A stretch of 61,707 nt of DNA, from contig DBEYOB010000149.1 of the NCBI GenBank assembly GCA_048173955.1, positions 1-61,707 of the forward strand, written 5' to 3'. The notes beneath the pieces are model-generated. The model was not told where the DNA came from, made no database searches, and saw only the letters and a list, made by a program, of their open reading frames with translations. The DNA is from CAZUFB01 sp048173955 (GTDB taxonomy: Bacteria > Actinomycetota > Coriobacteriia > Coriobacteriales > UMGS124). Both the position numbers and the translations under genes were made by a program. Below are positions 51,501 to 60,675 of this stretch, in pieces (within the stretch, counting starts at the first letter, position 1; every line of letters begins with the position of its first letter).

Positions 51501-52898
51501 ATGGAGCTCCTTGAAGAAAAAGATGCTCGCGGCGACTGGGAAGGAATGTCCATCTTTGTTTTTCAGGTTAAGCCGGGAGCTTCGGGTGCGATCATTAAAT
51601 GTGATACGGACGAAGAGCAGAGCGCTTGGCATGAAGACTACCGTATTCGCATCGACAAGGATAAAATCATCGGACGTACATCGGACGGCCTAGATTTGTA
51701 CGGACATGCTTTGGGTAGTGGTCGGACGGATGTCGCTTTGCCGTCCATCCTTATCGAGGCGTTTGAGGGTGCAGAAGCGGCTAGTGACCTCGAGATAGTC
51801 TTTTCCCGGAATGGTGTTAGAACCGAGCTGGAGACGACATGTAGCCCCGTCGAGGGGGCTGATTCGGTTGCAATTCGCCTTACTTTCTTGGCCCGTACTC
51901 AAGGTTTTGGCATCTCAAGTTCTTGTGAGCTTGCGGTTTATCAGAAAACGAGTGGCAAAACGGTCATGCGGTATCGCTTCGCGGTTGTGCCGCTGCAGGG
52001 CTTTAGACTTGTCGATGGAAAAGTGCTAGCACGTGAATCTCAGGCTATCTACGAGTTTTATGCCACTGAGGATATCGAAGTATCTCACGGGGAAGACGAA
52101 CTCGAACATATTGCCGTGGGTGAGCAGTTTAATTTTCAAGAGCCGTTGGATAAAGAATATGCCACTTTACACATCGCAACGCAGTTGACATCAATCGATG
52201 TTTGCCTGGCGTTGGTTGGCATAGTGGTCAAGATTCCCGAGAAGCTTTTTAAGATTGAAGAGACGGGACAAATTTGTTTGGGGTCGTACTTCGGCGTGCC
52301 TTTATCCCTTGCTGATGGGGCGATTTCAATCTCGTCTTTCTGCCCGCGTCGCAATCGGAGTGTCATGGTAAGACTCGGTGATGAAAAACTCGTTTATAAA
52401 AATTTGGAACGTTCAAGCGACATCTCCGCTAACGTTTTCTTGGATTTGGAGAAGTTTAAACCTTCAAGTGAAAAGGGTGTCCCGTTTGTGCGCGATATCC
52501 CGTTAGAGCTAACGGTTGCCTATGGCCATGAATTAGTAGGCGACAGACTTATGCGCTCTTCGGCAAAACTGCCCATTTTGGGGTGCTATCAAGGTCTCGG
52601 TTTTGAGACATGTAAGATTTATGCGAAAGAATCGGGCTTTTATCTTGGTTTTGGAGGGCATGAGGGGCGCACGGTTCCGGTTTGCGATGTAGTCGTGACT
52701 ATCAAAGACACCGCTATGAGGAAAGTGCTGCTCACTCAAGAACTCGATGCAGGGTGCGGTGGGTTTGATTTGCCCGTGGAGATAGCGCGGATGTATGAAG
52801 GGCGAAAAAGACTTTCGGTAGAAGTTGCTCCAACTTCGTTGTTTGGAGATGTTGATGATAGAGGCAAGTTGGTTTACGAAATGAAGCGAGGCGCGTAG
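48525..52898 (+). CDS. giant protein with MBG/YDG-type Ig-like repeats, candidate DruH-like defence component
   Basis: A 1457-residue protein. Residues about 17-487 contain six tandem repeats of 70-85 residues, each with a 'K.YDG' start: VYDGCEH, VYDGVPLK, EYDGKPLK, a degenerate VFDDES, RYDGMEHR and EYDGKAIE, followed by 'V.GL..GE.V' strands. This is the MBG/YDG domain, usually found in secreted adhesins. Here no signal peptide, sortase motif or membrane helix is seen. Residues about 580-800 form a helical region (ELSELCEAFKELFDYYRTNQ, then HTYMLDTALLHCGLTADLWQ), and the C-terminal 600 residues are again beta-rich. Codon use and GC are clearly below neighbours, which suggests transfer. The helicase starts 2 bases after its stop, so both act together. 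Identity with DruH is a guess from context. Confidence 0.7.
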   Translation: MGFISAIRALLKRRVCVVFHGVDTVYDGCEHSPGYDITGLPNGYTADVSNLVSIRDATPAPVVVNSAVCSIKNMDGKDVTHRFAISFTSTTIMIRPAELIIKTLSMDKVYDGVPLKPPSAEVCGLIGEDEIVFDTVASPADVGNYSSLVRIDWERSSARQSNYKIRFLKGSLEIKARPLTVIAGSAEKEYDGKPLKYDAVNIEGLISGETLSVRCIGEITDEGETTNCALIRWGDSTARPQNYETSLIDGQLVVIKRTFDVVASPTRCVFDDESHFPRLEIPDGATVLYKRCEQYREVGKYSVGYTLKAPHYFDMEGVASLVIEPAPLVVRIVGGRFRYDGMEHRASIEVEGLPAGYTAEVTSNAVVKNVSDGQVIARCDAISIKDSRGIDMTHCFYVDTALEAIIEVVPTTLLVCTYDARKEYDGKAIETGGKVTGLKKGEAVTFKTTGRQIEVGTSQNTYELLFDGTARKENYIIREALGNLTVEPASIRAEGLKHGKEQDFPTAIQMGESLIDLRGKTKPRRMIDEWRTVKARKDRMSRPYRARPVAERPDLDEAGLGKDFKPSSNIVPAPLPKRPFVQKLREFETRACEEIKTLNEKDNEGLLFQCFGPFATELSELCEAFKELFDYYRTNQTGALVQIHSNFQCAFLLYVANLARSCYRDDTLWQRLFKENGIRDQGTRVQFKKMFISYLYRRGMPVYEANERHTYMLDTALLHCGLTADLWQSLWKDSFLPLARAARNGLDGMHPDLTVDEVVGSILGHDVKFKPNERAFNVLVKAPHDALLSLFSASWEVALQIEKSHIENGGSHQDIVFVTSFGLSATAMDALNEVVQKKGSRRTSAKEVVYFDRVGFILDMEKDCACIDWNATHFDSSFQGKKVDFYINGERKHREELVTRADGCVLPKGSIEIKPRASYDIEVRIIETVGGEEWECGSFAQSFQNNKPGCYEFIYDAVKRQYRYREPNVRLRRGKEIAYLVDEGLRVEGRGGMELLEEKDARGDWEGMSIFVFQVKPGASGAIIKCDTDEEQSAWHEDYRIRIDKDKIIGRTSDGLDLYGHALGSGRTDVALPSILIEAFEGAEAASDLEIVFSRNGVRTELETTCSPVEGADSVAIRLTFLARTQGFGISSSCELAVYQKTSGKTVMRYRFAVVPLQGFRLVDGKVLARESQAIYEFYATEDIEVSHGEDELEHIAVGEQFNFQEPLDKEYATLHIATQLTSIDVCLALVGIVVKIPEKLFKIEETGQICLGSYFGVPLSLADGAISISSFCPRRNRSVMVRLGDEKLVYKNLERSSDISANVFLDLEKFKPSSEKGVPFVRDIPLELTVAYGHELVGDRLMRSSAKLPILGCYQGLGFETCKIYAKESGFYLGFGGHEGRTVPVCDVVVTIKDTAMRKVLLTQELDAGCGGFDLPVEIARMYEGRKRLSVEVAPTSLFGDVDDRGKLVYEMKRGA

Positions 52899-52899
52899 C

Positions 52900-55800
52900 A
52901 TGGCAAAAACACCAGAAGATAAGTTCGATCCAATCGAGGCGGCGCGGACAATCTCGGAATCGTATAGAAGTTACCTCGCTAGTACGATTCATTTTGCCGA
53001 CCAATCGTTTCAGGAGCAGCTTACTGAAATATTGGCTACTCCGGGAAATTTAGCAAAAGGACCCTTCTTGGAGGCTGCCCCGCCGTATAAGCAGGATGTT
53101 TCGATACGTGAGCTTGTTGACAGCGGCGAGTTGTGTCGCAGCATGCTGGAACTCGGCGGGGGAGAGCGCGATAAGTTTGACCCGGATCGCAAGCTATATG
53201 TTCATCAGGTCCGTGCAATCCGAAAAGCTTTAAGTGGGCATAACTATATTGTGGCGACGGGAACGGGTTCGGGTAAAACCGAATGCTTCTTGCTTCCCAT
53301 CATCAACGATATCCTGTGCGAATTTGAGGAAGCTGGTCCCAGTGCCGGCGTGCGTGCCATATTGATATATCCCATGAATGCGCTTGCCAATGATCAGCTC
53401 AAGCGCTTACGAGAGCTGCTCGCTGGCACTTCGGTGACATTTGGAAGATATACAGGCGATACGCAAGAAACCCAAGTTGAGGCCGAGAGTTCATGGCGTG
53501 AGGAGAACCCCGAACAGAAGCGATTGCCCAATGAGGTGATTTCTCGAGAGGCCATTCGCAAGGCACCTCCCAACATTCTGTTGACAAACTACTCCATGCT
53601 TGAATACCTGCTTTTGCGCCCGAAGGACGCCGACCTGTTCGGGCCGGTTTTTGGCAGAAACTGGCGACATCTCGCAATTGATGAGGCGCATGTCTACTCG
53701 GGTGCATTGGGCACTGAGGTGGGTTATCTAATCAGGCGGCTCAAGGCGCGCATCGAAGCTCAAACAGGTACTGCGCCCAATGTGAGATGCTACGCCACGT
53801 CGGCAACCATGGGATCAAAAGAAGAACTCCCCAAAATAGCGGAGTTCGCTGCCGGTTTATTTGGCGAAGCTTTCACGACGGAAGGCGATATCGATGTGAT
53901 TACCGGGTCTATTGATAGCCCGGAAAGAGATTTAAGGGAACCGTGGGGTTCGCTGCCTCTTTCCACGTGGTCACAGCTTGCGGAAGAGCTGCGAATTAAT
54001 GCCGACATCCAGGAATTGCTTTCAATACTTACAGGTTTGATTCCAAATTGCGAGACTGATGATTTGCTGCGTTCCGAAGACGCTCAGATTGGACTTGGGC
54101 ATGTGCTTTTAGGCGAACTGACCACGGCAACAGTTGTCCGTTCCGCTTCAAATGGTTTAACTGACTTGACCGCGATTGAACGAACTGATTTGATGGAAAT
54201 AACTGGCCTTGACGTGCGTATTCTTGTCGATATTGTTGAAGTCCTCGCATGGGCCCAGCGATCAAAAGGTGTTCCTATATTAAGCAGCAGATACCATCTT
54301 TTTTTACGAGGTCCTGAGGGCATATTTGCCAATCTCGCGACAAAGAAGCTCATTGCTGCCAAGACAATGGGAGAACCCTTTGATGACGAGGGGCATAACA
54401 TTCCCGTGTATGAGTTGGCGGTATGCAGACATTGTGGGCAAGCTTATGTGTTGGGGAAAGAGGAGGCGTCCGAAGACAGGAAGTGCAGCTTTCTCAGTCC
54501 GCGACATAGTGGCTTGGACAAGGGTGAGGATTTTATTCCTCGGAGCTATTACCGGCTCATGAAAGACGAAGACGATTCAGTCGAAGCTGAGAAAGTGTTC
54601 TGGCTCTGCAGCGTTTGTGGCTCTTTGCATAACGCCAGAGACGGCGGAGGGCATGTGTTCTCACATGAACCATGCGAGCGAATTCCAATTGCTTTTGGAA
54701 GTGCCACCGAAGAAGAGGCCACATGTCCCTACTGTGGTTATAAAAGTCGCCATGCCATTCAGCCCATGCGCGTTTCTCCCGAGGCGGTCGGCAGTGTCGT
54801 GTGTTACGATCTCGTTCGTCTCATTCCCCCGTTCGAAGTGGATGACGAAGAAACTGAAGAGGATTTATTTGAACTCGACGAAGACGATCGCCGCAAAGCC
54901 GGCAGTGTCATCTGCTTTTCCGACAACCGCCAAGATGCTGCCTATTTTGCTCCGGCATTGGAGCGAACCTACAGGCGAATCACTATTAGGCAGATTATTC
55001 GCGAAGCAGTTGACGATTTGTATAAAGAGCAGAGTAGACGCGTGTGCCCTTCGGCGGTCTGCAGTTGGATATCGCAAGAGGGGAGAAAGAGGTATCGATC
55101 ACTATTCGAAAAAAGGGACAGCTGGCAAGTTTCACAAGCGTGGGTTTGGAGCGAGCTGGTTGCGGACGACTATCGCAACAGTCTTGAGGGGCTGGGGGTT
55201 GTTCGGGTCGAACTTACCGATTTCTCCGAACTTCTTGGAGAAAAGGTTGTTTCTAGAGCGGTAGACAAGATGCTAGCCGGACTTGGTGAGGAATTGGCTT
55301 GGGTCACAGCGGACGACTACCGAGTCTTTGTCCGGTACTGCTTTGATTCACTTCGAAGCCAAGGGGCAATTGAAGCTCCTCAGGGAGTTGCTTATAATCT
55401 CTTCTATACAAGGGTGCGTCCGAAGCTTGTAGTTCTCGGCGATGGTGACATTTCTAAAAAGGTTATCTCATTCATCGGAGGAGAAAAGACTATCGAAAAT
55501 CGACGCAGCGACTTCATTCGTCGTTATGCCAGAGAGGTGCACGGTGCCGATGTGACACGTGGCGAGTGCGCAAGCTTGCTCAGATCGATATTTGATTTTA
55601 TGAGCAAGCTTCTAAGCGCTGCTTCGAAGCGGAGCGGCATGGATTTTGTTCAAAATGAGGGAGGAAAGGGGTTCTGGTTCAATCAGAACCTTTGGACTAT
55701 GGTCCCTCACAGGGATTCCGATGCTGTTTGGATTTGCGACACCTGTGGCTGCGAGAGGCATACCAGTACCAATGGGGTATGCCCGACCTACCGCTGCGAA

Positions 55801-57723
55801 GGCCACATGGTAGAGACGAACTACGCTGAGGTGAAACATAAAGACGAACATTATAAAGATGTCTATGTTGACGAGCCTTTGCCGATTTGCGTTGAAGAAC
55901 ATACCGCCCAATTGTCTCGGGAGCAGGCACGCAATGTTCAGCGTGATTTTATTAAAGGAAACGTCAATGTTTTGTCGTGTACTACGACGTTCGAGCTGGG
56001 TGTTGACGTCGGCGATTTGCGGGCAGTCTTCATGCGAAACATACCTCCTCGAGCTGCCAATTACACACAGCGAGCCGGTCGAGTTGGTAGGCGTGCGGGA
56101 AAACCGGGATTTGCCGTGACTTTTGCCCGTCTGCGGCCTCACGATATAGCGCTTTACAAAGACCCCGAGCGGGTCATTCGCGGTTCTTCTCCTGTTCCCT
56201 GCTGCTATCTTGACAACGATGCTATCGCCCTGCGTCACGTGTTTGCCATTGCTCTTTCGGAGTACTTTAGATTCATGGACAAAGAAGGCGAAAACCAGTC
56301 TCGTCACTATCACAAATTCATGAATCTGTCTGAGGCCACGCCCGAGGGGCTCTCTCTATTGAAAGACTATCTTGACACTAACCCCGAGGGGATAAAGATC
56401 CAGATTGAATCGATGCTGCCTAAAAATAAGACGCGAATTGTTCGTCAGGCGCTTGAAGTTGACTCATGGGGATGGGTTGATAGGCTGGTCGGTCCGGAGG
56501 GTCGTTTGGCCCGCACACACAGACTGAAGCACGACGATTACGAGCGTATATATTTTGCATTTAATGAATGCCAGGAGGCGGAGGAGCGCGGTCGAGCCCG
56601 TGGTCTACTCGGAATGCTAGAGCGAATGGAAGCAGAACTGACCATTTCCGTCTTAGCAGGAAACGGAATTTTGCCAAAGTACGGTTTTCCAACTGATTTG
56701 GTTGAACTTAAAATCGACAATCAGGGGAGTTTTTCCTTGAAAAGTGAGCTGCAGCTCCAAAGGGGACTGCGCCAAGCAATTAGAGAGTATGCTCCTGGCA
56801 ATGAGATTATTGCGAACAAACGAGTATGGAAGTCTGTCGGTATTCGCAAACCGAGGAATCACAAGCTTGAGACGCGCTATTACGGAAGGTGCGAGTGTGG
56901 GGCGTTCGTGTGGCCAGTTGAGGACTATTCAAAAAAGGCGGTTTGCCGCGTATGTGGCAAGGACGTCACCCTATCTGACGTGATGATCGTTCCTTCGGAA
57001 GGCTTTTTTGCGAAGGAGGAGACGAATAAAGATGCCGGAGAGCAGCGACCGCGTAGTAGGGGAGGGATAAGGATTGAGTTTTGCCAAAACTGGCCCGATG
57101 AGGCAAAAAATGAAAAGCTTACATTTCCCGGAGGCACGATCGAGGTTCGCTTTGCTGGGAATGCCCAGCTCTGCGCATTAAACACAGCGAACGGCAAAGG
57201 TTTTCAGTTTTGCTCCTATTGCGGCGCTGCCGCACCCAGCGGCGAGCAGTTGGAACATGAGAGATACTGCAACGAGCGGCGAGGTCACCATTACGATGCG
57301 TTGGGCACATCGTTCGTGAGCGACGTACTTGAATTCACGCTGTGTCTTTCCCACAGACCGCGAGAACCTTTCTCAGAAGAGGATTGGGAGTCTCTTGTTT
57401 GGGCAATCTTTGCGGCGGCTGTGGATATCTTCGAACTCCCTGAGATGGAATTGGGAGGTACGTTTTATCCGAATCCGAGCGGGTCTCAATCGGTAATGCT
57501 CTATGACGATGTGCCCGGCGGTGCTGGCCATGCTCTTCAGATTGCTCGCCATGTAAGAGGGGTGATTATGCGGGCGCATAAAATCGTATCTGAATGTACC
57601 TGTGGTGAGGATACATGCTGCTATGGATGTCTATGCAACTACTACAATCAGGCGAGTCAGTCTCATTTGTCAAGAGGGGGTGCGCTTCGGATTCTTAATG
57701 CCCTGTTTGGATTAGATTACTAA
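52900..57723 (+). CDS. DEAH-box superfamily II helicase with zinc ribbons and DUF1998-type C-terminus (DruE/MrfA-like)
   Basis: A 1607-residue protein. Motif I is TGTGSGKTE near residue 122, motif Ia IYPMNALANDQ, motif II DEAH near residue 261, motif III TSATMGS, and motifs V-VI FELGVDVGDL with QRAGRVGRRAG near residue 1057. CxxC pairs recur through the protein (CRHCGQ, CSVCGS, CPYCGY, CDTCGCE, CECGAF with CRVCGK, CSYCGA), each likely a zinc ribbon. The C-terminus has YDDVPGGAGHALQIA near residue 1536 and the cluster CTCGEDTCCYGCLCNYYNQ near 1566, the signature of DUF1998. This suits DruE of Druantia or a large MrfA relative. It follows the repeat protein by one base. GC is low. Confidence 0.88.
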   Translation: MAKTPEDKFDPIEAARTISESYRSYLASTIHFADQSFQEQLTEILATPGNLAKGPFLEAAPPYKQDVSIRELVDSGELCRSMLELGGGERDKFDPDRKLYVHQVRAIRKALSGHNYIVATGTGSGKTECFLLPIINDILCEFEEAGPSAGVRAILIYPMNALANDQLKRLRELLAGTSVTFGRYTGDTQETQVEAESSWREENPEQKRLPNEVISREAIRKAPPNILLTNYSMLEYLLLRPKDADLFGPVFGRNWRHLAIDEAHVYSGALGTEVGYLIRRLKARIEAQTGTAPNVRCYATSATMGSKEELPKIAEFAAGLFGEAFTTEGDIDVITGSIDSPERDLREPWGSLPLSTWSQLAEELRINADIQELLSILTGLIPNCETDDLLRSEDAQIGLGHVLLGELTTATVVRSASNGLTDLTAIERTDLMEITGLDVRILVDIVEVLAWAQRSKGVPILSSRYHLFLRGPEGIFANLATKKLIAAKTMGEPFDDEGHNIPVYELAVCRHCGQAYVLGKEEASEDRKCSFLSPRHSGLDKGEDFIPRSYYRLMKDEDDSVEAEKVFWLCSVCGSLHNARDGGGHVFSHEPCERIPIAFGSATEEEATCPYCGYKSRHAIQPMRVSPEAVGSVVCYDLVRLIPPFEVDDEETEEDLFELDEDDRRKAGSVICFSDNRQDAAYFAPALERTYRRITIRQIIREAVDDLYKEQSRRVCPSAVCSWISQEGRKRYRSLFEKRDSWQVSQAWVWSELVADDYRNSLEGLGVVRVELTDFSELLGEKVVSRAVDKMLAGLGEELAWVTADDYRVFVRYCFDSLRSQGAIEAPQGVAYNLFYTRVRPKLVVLGDGDISKKVISFIGGEKTIENRRSDFIRRYAREVHGADVTRGECASLLRSIFDFMSKLLSAASKRSGMDFVQNEGGKGFWFNQNLWTMVPHRDSDAVWICDTCGCERHTSTNGVCPTYRCEGHMVETNYAEVKHKDEHYKDVYVDEPLPICVEEHTAQLSREQARNVQRDFIKGNVNVLSCTTTFELGVDVGDLRAVFMRNIPPRAANYTQRAGRVGRRAGKPGFAVTFARLRPHDIALYKDPERVIRGSSPVPCCYLDNDAIALRHVFAIALSEYFRFMDKEGENQSRHYHKFMNLSEATPEGLSLLKDYLDTNPEGIKIQIESMLPKNKTRIVRQALEVDSWGWVDRLVGPEGRLARTHRLKHDDYERIYFAFNECQEAEERGRARGLLGMLERMEAELTISVLAGNGILPKYGFPTDLVELKIDNQGSFSLKSELQLQRGLRQAIREYAPGNEIIANKRVWKSVGIRKPRNHKLETRYYGRCECGAFVWPVEDYSKKAVCRVCGKDVTLSDVMIVPSEGFFAKEETNKDAGEQRPRSRGGIRIEFCQNWPDEAKNEKLTFPGGTIEVRFAGNAQLCALNTANGKGFQFCSYCGAAAPSGEQLEHERYCNERRGHHYDALGTSFVSDVLEFTLCLSHRPREPFSEEDWESLVWAIFAAAVDIFELPEMELGGTFYPNPSGSQSVMLYDDVPGGAGHALQIARHVRGVIMRAHKIVSECTCGEDTCCYGCLCNYYNQASQSHLSRGGALRILNALFGLDY

Positions 57724-57774
57724 AATATATGTACCGGTATCCCCCCCACGGCGCCTGCATCGCCCGTAACAAAT

Positions 57775-57816
57775 GGCCCCGGGCCGGACGGCGTTCCGCC
57801 GTCTCGGTCCGGGGCC
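57775..57816. terminator. bidirectional hairpin terminator between helicase and DUF4012 genes
   Basis: GGCCCCGG and CCGGGGCC close a 42-base hairpin whose inner stem is ACGGCG/CGCCGT around TTC. It lies 52 bp after the helicase stop and 31 bp after the convergent DUF4012 stop. Since it is GC-rich like the host, it may belong to the host gene and mark the edge of the island. Confidence 0.7.
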
Positions 57817-57846
57817 GCTCTCCACTATCTATGCCCCGTCGGCTTC

Positions 57847-59721
57847 CTACCACCGCTGCGCGAGCGGGGTCTGGTGCACCTCCAGCTCCTGGATCGCCTC
57901 CGCGGAGACGGTGACCTGGTAGGTGATCGTGACGCTCTCCTGCGCATAGAGGTTCACGTCGACGCGCCACACGTCGTGGCCGTAGAGCGTCGCCTCGCCC
58001 GCGCCCGCGCCGCTGCTCGCGGCGACGCCCGAGATGGAGCCGCCCGCCGGGGCGACGAGGAACGCGGTGACGAACAGGTCGTCGTCGCTGCGCTTCGCGG
58101 GGCTGTAGCCGATGATGTACGCGGGGGCCACGGCGGCCTCCTCCTGCGTGAAGGTGTTCGTCAGCGTGGTCGACACGCTGTAGGTCACGGTGCCGTCGGC
58201 GTTCTGCACCGACCCGGTGACCTGGGTGCCCATGTTCAGGTACCAGGCCATCTTTGCCCAGGTGTTGTCGTTCACGTAGACGCCGAGTTGCGGCTTGGCG
58301 GGGTCGTTCGGCAGGGCGCCCGTGACGTTCATGCCGCTCATGGCGGACTGGACGGCCTCGTTTTTCGACCAGAACAGGACACGCCCCTCGTCGGCGTCGC
58401 GGCCGACCACGTCGAGCAGCTGCCCCAGGTCGAGGGCGCCCAGGTCGCTCATGACGCGGTCGGCGACCAGGCCGGCCACCTCGGCGAAGAAGGGGTCCTG
58501 GTATTCGGGGTCGAGCCTCCAGTAGATGTCGCTCGAGAGGATCTGCGCCGCGTTGGTGCCGTCGACGACGGTGCCGTCGCTCGTGGTGACGCCGCCCACC
58601 AGGGTCAGGATGTCCTGCACGAACACCGGGTCCATGGCGATGACGCCGTCGACCGCCTGGCCCATGTAGGCCTGCCACGCCTCGGCCATCAGGCTCGCGG
58701 CGCGCGGGAAGTCGGGCGTGCAGTTGAGGTTGCCGGGGCTGATGCCCATGTCCGCCCCGAACAGGGCGATTTCCTCGTCGGTGAGCTGGAAGGTGACGTC
58801 GCGCTTGCCCGAGATGGTGGTGAAGCCGCCCAGGGTGGCCTGGCCGTTCTCGACGGTGACGGTGCCCCACGCGCCGGGGAACCCGCCCGTGGCGCGGACC
58901 TCGGAGTTGCACTGCGCGATGATGAGGTAGGTGCGCGGCCCGTTGCATCCGATGACCTCAGGGATCTGTGCGACGAGGGGGCCGTAGGCGTCGAGCAGCT
59001 CGCTTGCCTGGGCGAGCGGCTCCCTGAGCTGGTCGACCACGTCGTTGAGCTGCGAGATCTTGAAGGTGCCGAGCGACTCCAGGCGCGCCGAGGCGTCGTC
59101 GACCGCCGGCTCGACCTGGGTGACGAGGCTGCAGTACTGCGTGAGCGCGGCGGTGTTCACGCTCGAGCCCGACAGCAGCGAGTCGAGCGGGTAGGAGGCC
59201 AGGGTCGCCGCTGCCGGCTCGAGCGCGCCGCCGATCAGGGTGTCGGCGATCGAGAGCAGCTCGCGGGCGCCCTCGACGTCGCCGCCGTAGCCGGGGACGC
59301 GGGCGGCCAGGTCCCAGATGGGGCCGTCGAGCTCCTCCCGCAGGGAGTCGACGCCCTGCCGCAGGTCGGACGTGGCCTGCTGGAGCGCCGCGCCGTCGCC
59401 GTTCTCGACGGCCGCCTGCAGGTCGTCGACGGTCGAGGAGAGCGAGCGCGCCCCGTCCAGGGCGCGCTGCACCGAGCCGTATGCCATGGTGCCGACCACG
59501 GCGACCGCCGCGATGAGCGCGACGACGATGCCGAGGACGATGAACAGGGGCGCCTTGCTGCGCTTGCGTCCGGACGTGCCGCCGGAGCCGCGGCCGCCCG
59601 AGGGGCGGCCGGCCCTGCCGGTCGGCGCGCTGAAGCGGTTGCCCTGGCGCGCGTAGGGGTTGGCGTCGTACGGACTGCCCGCGTAGGGGCTGCTGTCGTA
59701 GGGGCTGGAGCTGTATGGCAT
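57847..59721 (-). CDS. DUF4012 domain-containing membrane-anchored protein
   Basis: A 624-residue protein. The cytoplasmic N-terminus (first 55 residues) has short SPY/NPY repeats (SSPYAGSPYDANPYARQ) and a basic Gly-rich stretch, then one transmembrane helix (APLFIVLGIVVALIAAVAVV, residues 57-80), then a long extracellular part. The DUF4012 block is visible at CNGPRTYLIIAQCNSEVRAT and GGFPGAWGTVTVENGQATL, with IDPVFVQDIL-like AMDPVFVQDILTLVGGV later. DUF4012 proteins are common in Actinobacteria and often sit near surface polysaccharide genes; their function is unknown. The start at 59721 has GGGAGGG upstream; a longer frame to 59862 lacks one. It is divergent from the YhcH gene, with 425 bp between them. 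Confidence 0.88.
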   Translation of the reverse strand: MPYSSSPYDSSPYAGSPYDANPYARQGNRFSAPTGRAGRPSGGRGSGGTSGRKRSKAPLFIVLGIVVALIAAVAVVGTMAYGSVQRALDGARSLSSTVDDLQAAVENGDGAALQQATSDLRQGVDSLREELDGPIWDLAARVPGYGGDVEGARELLSIADTLIGGALEPAAATLASYPLDSLLSGSSVNTAALTQYCSLVTQVEPAVDDASARLESLGTFKISQLNDVVDQLREPLAQASELLDAYGPLVAQIPEVIGCNGPRTYLIIAQCNSEVRATGGFPGAWGTVTVENGQATLGGFTTISGKRDVTFQLTDEEIALFGADMGISPGNLNCTPDFPRAASLMAEAWQAYMGQAVDGVIAMDPVFVQDILTLVGGVTTSDGTVVDGTNAAQILSSDIYWRLDPEYQDPFFAEVAGLVADRVMSDLGALDLGQLLDVVGRDADEGRVLFWSKNEAVQSAMSGMNVTGALPNDPAKPQLGVYVNDNTWAKMAWYLNMGTQVTGSVQNADGTVTYSVSTTLTNTFTQEEAAVAPAYIIGYSPAKRSDDDLFVTAFLVAPAGGSISGVAASSGAGAGEATLYGHDVWRVDVNLYAQESVTITYQVTVSAEAIQELEVHQTPLAQRW

Positions 59722-60079
59722 GTGCCCTCCCGGGTACGTTCGAGCATGGTCGTGTGGCCGTGCATGGTGGTCGTGCATCCGCCCTGCGCGGTGTCTGGCG
59801 CGCGGGATGGTCCTGCGCCGCGCCGCTGCTCGCGGTGCGCTCCGACGTAGGCGAGGGGGCATTGTACCCGTTGGCGATGGGCATGGTGTGTGGAAGGCCG
59901 AGGGCGGGGCGATGCGGCGCGATCTGCCGGCGTGCCGGAATCGCCGGCGTGCCGCTTACGTGCGCCGTGCGCGGAGGGCGCCTCTGCGAACCGCTGACTG
60001 CCGCGTGCCGCGAATCGCCGACCGCCGCGTGCCACCCGCGTGATGTCCGTGTGACGCCTGGCGCGCGCCGGGCAGCGGG

Positions 60080-60085
60080 GCTATA
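60080..60085 (+). promoter_or_regulatory. -10 box upstream of YhcH-family gene
   Basis: A perfect TATAAT lies 62 bp before the ATG at 60147; no convincing -35 was found. The rest of the gap 59722-60146 is GC-rich with several short repeats (GTGCATGGTGGTCGTGCAT near 59759) and no gene. Confidence 0.5.
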
Positions 60086-60146
60086 ATCTGCCCGCTTCGC
60101 GCGGTCGCGCGCGAGTTCCGACGTCTACGGAGGAAGAGGGAGCCCG

Positions 60147-60614
60147 ATGCTGTTCTCGAACGATCCCGACCAGCTTGCCTATGCGTGCGGCAAGGCCGCC
60201 GTGTTCATGCACGAGCACGACATGGCCGAGCTCCCCAACGGGCGCTACGACCTGTGCGGCGGCGACTACGTGAACATCATGGAGTACACCACGAAGGAGC
60301 GCGCCGAGGCGTGCTACGAGTCGCACGTCGAGTACGTCGACATCCAGATGGTGCTGCGCGGCGCCGAGTATCTCGAGGTCGTCCCGGTCGAGGGGCTTAC
60401 GGTGACGTCCCCCTATTCCGAGGAGGGCGACTGCGCCCTCTACGACGGCGCGCCTGCGGGCGAGCGCTTCCTCATGCTGCCCGGACGCTTCTGCATGGTC
60501 GGTCCGAACGACGCGCACATGCCCAGCGTGGCGACCGAGGACGGTCCGGCGCCCGCCAAGAAGGCCGTCTTCAAGATTCGGGTCGACCACCTGCCCTCGA
60601 CGAAGGTGGTGTAG
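60147..60614 (+). CDS. YhcH/YjgK/YiaL family protein (cupin-like, sugar metabolism)
   Basis: A 155-residue protein of the usual length for the family. Family features: DMAELPNGRYDLCGGDYVNI near the N-terminus, YTTKERAEACYESHVEYVDI (E.H..Y.DIQ), FLMLPGRFCMVGPNDAHMPS (P.D.H.P) and VFKIRVDH near the end. Members have a cupin fold with a metal site and include EbgC and NanQ-type sugar anomerases, so a role in handling a sugar intermediate is likely; the substrate is unknown. GGAGGAAGAGG lies before the ATG, and the promoter at 60080 serves it. No other sugar gene is adjacent. Confidence 0.9.
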   Translation: MLFSNDPDQLAYACGKAAVFMHEHDMAELPNGRYDLCGGDYVNIMEYTTKERAEACYESHVEYVDIQMVLRGAEYLEVVPVEGLTVTSPYSEEGDCALYDGAPAGERFLMLPGRFCMVGPNDAHMPSVATEDGPAPAKKAVFKIRVDHLPSTKVV

Positions 60615-60675
60615 GCTGCGAGACGGCCGGGAGTTGTCGTCCGAGGGGCCGGGACTGGCGCCCGGGAAGCCCCGA

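Noticed and set aside
48525..57723. DISARM or BREX assignment of the island
   Set aside because: No methyltransferase, phospholipase-D-like or PglZ gene is present beside the helicase.
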